A DNA stretch of 64,000 nt from Nageia nagi (lineage: Eukaryota; Pinophyta). Below, piece by piece: positions 59,561 to 64,000 of the stretch (positions are counted from its first letter, which is position 1; each line of letters opens with the position of its first letter). The translations under genes were made by a program, and so were the position numbers. Below the pieces are notes generated by a model, which worked only from the letters and a program-made list of their open reading frames with translations, made no database searches and was not told where the DNA came from. Location: contig JBITNC010000002.1 in NCBI GenBank assembly GCA_050084985.1, forward strand, positions 22,692,001 to 22,756,000. Direction: 5' to 3'.

Positions 59561-60519
59561 TAAGAAAAATCCTAAAAGAATTTTAAATGGTGTTTCAATA
59601 TCCATTTTAACTTGATATTGTAGAAAATCAAACTAGCATTTTGGCATGAATCAAAGGTATAATCTATGTTGAAATAAGGTTATTTCGATATATTATTTTA
59701 GTACTCAATAAGGAAAACTATATTATAAAATAAATTAATGAGAAATTAAAGAAGATAAAATCATATTTTCTAAAAGAGAATATTTAGTTGAAGATCAAAA
59801 AATATTTCAAGAAATGATAAGAAAGTGTCACAAAAGATAAATCAAATCTTAAGTAGTTACAGAAATTCATCATCTTCATATTTAAATAATTGTGTATTGT
59901 AAGTGTCAAATTAAGAATTTAGAACATGAAGAATAAACATAATATACTTAGGCAAATACTTAGATATTAATAATATTGCAAAAATTTAGATTAATATCAT
60001 TGCTCCTTATTAAAATTAAACCAATTTAGTTTAATCTCATACCTTTTATTCATAAAAGAAAGTCATGAGAAGCAATAGATTTGAAGGAAGCAGTTAGAAG
60101 ACTAAATCAACATGATGCATATTTAAATGCCAAATATCTTGAAGACATTGAAGAACTTGAGTGCATATTATATTGAGAGAAAAATAGTATATTCATCTTA
60201 ATCCACTATAGTTTTGTAGATGATAATTGGCACCTTAATCTAGAAAACCTTAAGATAAAGTTGAAGAAATTACAAATTGCATCATAAAAAAGTGCATATC
60301 CTTTAAGATAAATTATAGTATCAAGCTTTCCCTCCAATTAGATATACTTTTCCTAAAAGATTAAAACTCGTTATTTTTCTATTGATCATCAAATATCTTC
60401 AACCAATCAAACACTTATCATCATGTTTAACCAAATAATAGTTGGACAACCATACCTCACAAACTCTAGTCCTTTGAACCTAATTGAAAATAAACATAAA
60501 ATTACCAAAACTGCTTACC

Positions 60520-61127
60520 ATTTGCCAACCTATTTAGGAGATAACTCTATAACCACAACAATATTTAGATCTTTTCAATATGATATATGGTACTATTAAT
60601 TTTGAATATGAAAATATTGTAATTTGATTATTTGTGAGATCTCTAACTAGAGAAGTGGTAAATTGGTTCTTTTATTTACCTAATAGTTCTATTTGAAGTT
60701 GGAAGACATGGTGAGAAAATTTCTTAAAAGATACAAATAAAAAATATTAAGAAAAGAATGGGTTAGTGAACTTTCTAATATCAATAAGAAACAAAATGAA
60801 TCACTTACTTAACATGAAAATATATTTGGTAGAATTTCATGCAAAATAACATTTGCTCTACAACCATAAGAAGATATAAATAAATGATTCTTTATAATGG
60901 ATTAGATACTAAAATTTCCTATGCAATGAGCCTATCTAATCCAAATTATTTTAGTTAAATTATTTTAGAAGCAATCAAAGTTAAGGAGAAAATATATGTA
61001 ATTGATAAGTTTAAAATACATAAAACTTATACAAACAAAATGGAAGATCTTCCACTATAAGGAAATAAAAGTACATCCAATACACCTCTTAAGAAATAAG
61101 AATTAAAGCTCATGAGAAAATTAAATT
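60520..61127 (+). pseudogene. Gypsy gag segment, tandem copy 1
   Basis: Degraded capsid coding text: FVRSLTREVVNWFFYLPNSS (60630-60690), SWKTW, ENFLKRYK, and ERE-like ELSNINKKQNESLT, corresponding to the FxxSLxGxAxxWYxxLPxxSIxSW and ELSxxxQxxxESL pattern of plant gypsy gag. The 608 bp unit starts near TTGCCAACCTATTTAGG and is repeated from 61128. Confidence 0.7.
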
Positions 61128-61167
61128 TGCCAATCATTTTAGGAAATAAATATATAATCACAATGGA

Positions 61168-63143
61168 TGGTAGGGAGGGGGAATGAGTGCTCCACATGTG
61201 ATTAACATGCGATAAGGAAGGCAAGCTTGGAGGGAAGTCTATGCGGATGAGACATGCTTTCTCCCCATACAACTACCATAGATTAAGAGGAGATGGTCCA
61301 TAGATTCAGCAAGCAAGTGGAAGGCTTGGATTAGATAGTTTGTTAGGCACCTTGGCCACCACCTTCTTAATAGTATCACTCATAAAAAAACTCTCAATTG
61401 GTTGCATGCAAAAAGAATGATGGGTCAAAAGCACTTGGAACCTCCTATGAGGGAAGAATTGAGAAGTGACCCAGAAGTATGAAGAGTTCTTTGTAATGGG
61501 GGCATTGATGGTTTCATGGATACCCTAAATGGATACAATCTTAGATAGTCTAGATAGGTAGCTAATTCTTGGGAAAATGGTAGAGTCATGGTGGATGGGA
61601 AGCACTTTTCCATCAACCTAGAACTAATTGAGATTTCTACAAGCATGGAAAATTTAGGATGATAATAAAGAAGAGATATGAAGATTCCAATCTCAAAGAT
61701 ACAGTTGTTCTAAGGGCTAGGGATTCCCCTCCCTAAAATAAGGAAGTTTGCTTATGACATTTCCACCATTCACTACCTATGAGGCGAGGTGGCAAAGGTG
61801 ATTATGAAGTTGTTCACAATAGAAGGAAGGTACACTAAATTATTTGGTGTTCATTTTGTACTATTAAATCACTTCAAGGGTAGTTGCATAATCAATTTGC
61901 CTTATTTATTATTCCACTCCCTAGATGCATTCATTAGGAAGAATAAGCAAGAAATTCTAGTTCACCAAGGGCTTATCAAGGTTTTAGTAGATTTTGTGAA
62001 TGTGGGTGCTAGAATAATTAGGCCTTTATATCAAAAAATACTTATTCCTCCATTGTTAGACCCATCTCCTATGAAAAGTTTGGGTCATGAAGCCCATAGC
62101 AGCCCCTCTCTATTGAAGGAGCCTACTAGCCCCCTATTCATAGAGCTTTCTTTTGACTCAAAGAATCCTACCTCAAAAGAGGAAAAGCTAGTACTTGAAC
62201 CTGAACTTGAATATAAAATAAAAAACAAGCTGGTGGATTACTCAAATGATGAGGATGATGAGGAGGGGGTCAACTTGAGCAAGGTGGAGATGGAAGAGGA
62301 AAAGAAACATGAATCACCAGCTCCTCTAATCACTACGAGCAAATCAGGTGATACCCCTATTAAATCCCCTTTGTTTGAAGGATGAGGATTTAGAGGAATT
62401 TTGGGATCCCTTAGAGGAAGGAGAAGATTGGAGATGGTCCATACTAAAGTATGGATATCAAGAGTCAGACTCCCCTATGAGCAGCCATAGTTAGTTTGAG
62501 GATATGGAGGAACCATAATAGCATTATATACCCTGATCATCGTAAGGATAGCACCCCAAGATGGGAACTACATGCCCTAGCAAGCTCAAAAATCTCATCC
62601 CTAAGATGAGGTTTAAAAGGTCTACGGGAAGTAGAGGCACTTTGTAGAATGGGGGTAGATTGGTAAGCAAGGTAAGGAATGACAAAATATCAAGATGATT
62701 AAAAAAGCAATGAAGGCTACCTAGTTTCCTTGGTATAATAAGCAAAGATTTGGAGGGGATAGATGTAAGGTGACTTTGGCTTCTCACCAGAAGGAATTCC
62801 CTATAGCTATTCTGATCCCAAATTTAGAAGTATTGATGAATATGGAGATGGAGTTGTTATGGGACTATTTCAACAAGAAGATATATTTGATATTAATTAG
62901 AGCTTAATTATTCAACCAGTACATGGATGGTGTGATCAAAAATCAATAAAGAAGGATGAAAAATTGTAGTCCTTTTCTCTCAGATCAGCTATGGGAAGCA
63001 TAACTATGAGAAGGTTATTTTGTATCTCTTTTTGTTCCAAATGATACTCTACTGAATATCTATAATCTTGTAAATACAAGTTTTGGGACCCTATTTTCTG
63101 AAAACCCATTATAAATATTTTTTACCCTTACCAAAAAAAAATC
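61168..63143 (+). mobile_element. 1.98 kb poly(A)-ended insertion with 15 bp target duplication
   Basis: Flanked by TATAATCACAATGGA (61153-61167) and TACAATCATAATGGA (63144-63158), a 15 bp duplication with two changes. It ends TTTTGGGACCCTATTTTCTG, AAAACCC, TTTACCCTTACCAAAAAAAA, the tail type shared with 54.5 and 59.5 kb. Length-variable target duplications and an A-rich end are hallmarks of LINE-driven retrotransposition. The body contains no RT or endonuclease. It holds the acidic ORF described separately, so this is a non-autonomous insertion or a LINE with a replaced body. Confidence 0.65.
61789..62385 (+). CDS. Unrecognised 198-codon acidic ORF carried by the poly(A)-ended insertion
   Basis: Longest open frame in the last 10 kb. 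Residues 1-75 (FTIEGRYTKLFGVHFVLLNH, then INLPYLLFHSLDAFI and LVHQGLIKVLVDF) resemble a conserved stretch found in plant retroelement-associated proteins of unknown role (pattern GRxTKxFGxHFVLLNHF...INLPxLLxxSL...HxGLI); this is from memory and tentative. Residues 80-198 are Pro/Ser- and Glu/Asp-rich (SNDEDDEEGV, EEEKKHESPAP), low-complexity. Upstream in other frames, NSWENGRVMVDGKHFSI (61566-61620) looks like an N-terminal part of the same protein (SFxxSWxxGxVxVxGxxFxI), so the ORF is probably a frameshifted piece of a larger protein. The chosen start is the first codon of the open frame, not a proven initiator. Confidence 0.4.
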   Translation: MAKVIMKLFTIEGRYTKLFGVHFVLLNHFKGSCIINLPYLLFHSLDAFIRKNKQEILVHQGLIKVLVDFVNVGARIIRPLYQKILIPPLLDPSPMKSLGHEAHSSPSLLKEPTSPLFIELSFDSKNPTSKEEKLVLEPELEYKIKNKLVDYSNDEDDEEGVNLSKVEMEEEKKHESPAPLITTSKSGDTPIKSPLFEG

Positions 63144-63700
63144 TACAATCATAATGGAAGAGCATTTGATCTTTTCCACATGATATGTAGTACCATGGAT
63201 TTAAAAAAAAATTACAATTAGATTATTTATGAGATCTCTAGTTGGATAAGTGGTATATTAGTTCTTATCTTTTCTTAATAGCTCGATCTAAAGTTGGAAG
63301 ATATGGTGTGAAAATTTCCTAAGATACAAATAAAGAATATTAGACATAGAATTGGTTAGTGAACTTTTCAATATCGAGAAGAAGAATTAGTTATTCAATA
63401 TACAAATAGATTTGGTATAATTTATTACAAAATACTATATGATATAAAACCATCAAAATATCTAAATAGATTATTCTTTAAGAATGGATTAGACACTACA
63501 AATGCTTATGCACTAAGCTTGTTTGATCCAAATTATTTCAATGAAATTCTATCAAAAGTAATCAAAGTTGAGGGAAAATGTATGCAATCTAAAATACACA
63601 AGGCTCTTCAAAATAAGAAAGAAGATCTTGTGCAAGGAATAAAAACACATTCAATATACTTGTTGATAAATAAGAATTAAATCTCATGAGAAAAATAGAA

Positions 63701-64000
63701 AATATAAAAATCCAACACAACCAAAGCCTCCAACCAAATATAAGAAACCATCAAGTACTTAGGAAGTTTCAAAATCAAAATAAAGACAATTCCCAAGTTT
63801 AGAAGCATATGGTACCTACTTCTTAAAGGAAGAATCCTCTAATGTGTATCAATATTATGAGTTTTATGAAAGTGCATATCATTACATATGTATTCATGTA
63901 ATACTAACTAATATGTAAAAGATTTTATGTGAAAGACAAGTTTTCTTAGAATCTCAAAATCTTAAAGAAGAAAATGAGCCATAAACGACAATTATCATTT
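63701..64000. other. A/T-rich DNA to window end
   Basis: Sequence beyond the duplicated gag segment. It may continue the same gypsy element, but no motif is readable. Confidence 0.4.

Larger units (their letters stand above)
61128..63700 (+). repeat. Gypsy gag segment, tandem copy 2, split by an insertion
   Basis: Begins TTGCCAATCATTTTAGGAAA, runs 40 bases to 61167, is interrupted by the insertion 61168-63143, and resumes at 63144. The resumed part (to about 63690) aligns throughout with copy 1: GATCTTTTCCACATGATATG, ATTATTTATGAGATCTCTAG, AAAGTTGGAAGATATGGTG, TAAGAATTAAATCTCATGAG. So the gag segment was duplicated head-to-tail before the insertion. Confidence 0.75.

Noticed and set aside
59270-59605. 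111-codon minus-strand frame
   Set aside because: Antisense to the LINE 3' tail; its hydrophobic text comes from the T/A-rich tail.
61425-61646. 73-codon minus-strand frame
   Set aside because: The plus strand of the same stretch gives the more protein-like NSWENGRVMVDGKHFSI text, so this is a shadow.

Overview
This looks like nuclear DNA of a seed plant with a large, repeat-rich genome. The evidence is spliced plant genes (an RWP-RK transcription factor, a pectin-type GAUT glycosyltransferase), an intronless dirigent gene, multi-kilobase introns, and Ty1/copia, Ty3/gypsy and L1-type elements in many stages of decay. Base composition is strongly A/T-rich by eye. The abundance of old, stop-riddled retroelements and the 7.8 kb intron would suit a gymnosperm, but nothing seen here fixes the lineage.

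Layout. 1-1.83 kb: A/T-rich, no gene. 1.83-3.94 kb (minus): a complete six-exon RWP-RK (RKD-like) gene whose exon phases all fit, 489 aa. 4.2-7.1 kb: A/T-rich DNA with one GC-richer unclassified patch. 7.15-17.06 kb: a large inverted repeat. Each arm is the same composite of an L1 5' part joined to an antisense gypsy reverse transcriptase fragment. The loop holds more gypsy relic and a roughly 0.9 kb degenerate telomere-like (CCCTAA-like) array. 17.05-17.93 kb: about four tandem copies of a 200 bp repeat, just upstream of an intact dirigent gene (18.31-18.82 kb). 19.4-20.9 kb: a 79 bp tandem pair and a probable solo copia LTR. 21.6-35.8 kb: a decayed gypsy element with both LTRs, split by a nearly complete, younger copia element on the minus strand (26.5-34.9 kb, perfect 5 bp target duplication CAACA). 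35.84-36.07 kb: a 24 bp minisatellite. 38.26-50.12 kb (minus): a complete six-exon GAUT13/14-type gene, 527 aa, with a 5'-truncated L1 element inserted antisense in intron 3. 50.3-64 kb: only repeats are recognisable. These are an L1 ORF1 relic (DUF4283 plus zinc knuckle), three elements sharing one type of 3' tail, and a gypsy gag segment duplicated in tandem and then split by a poly(A)-tailed insertion.

The three host genes are not an operon or a pathway cluster. GAUT proteins act on cell-wall pectin in the Golgi, dirigent proteins act in the apoplast on phenoxy-radical coupling, and the RWP-RK protein is a nuclear regulator. I found no convincing new enzymatic system. The most unusual structures are the inverted LINE/gypsy composite around the telomere-like array, and the family of insertions sharing a 3' tail but carrying different bodies, one of them an unusual 198-codon acidic ORF. 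All reading was done by eye. Gene identities rest on remembered family motifs, and no database search was run.
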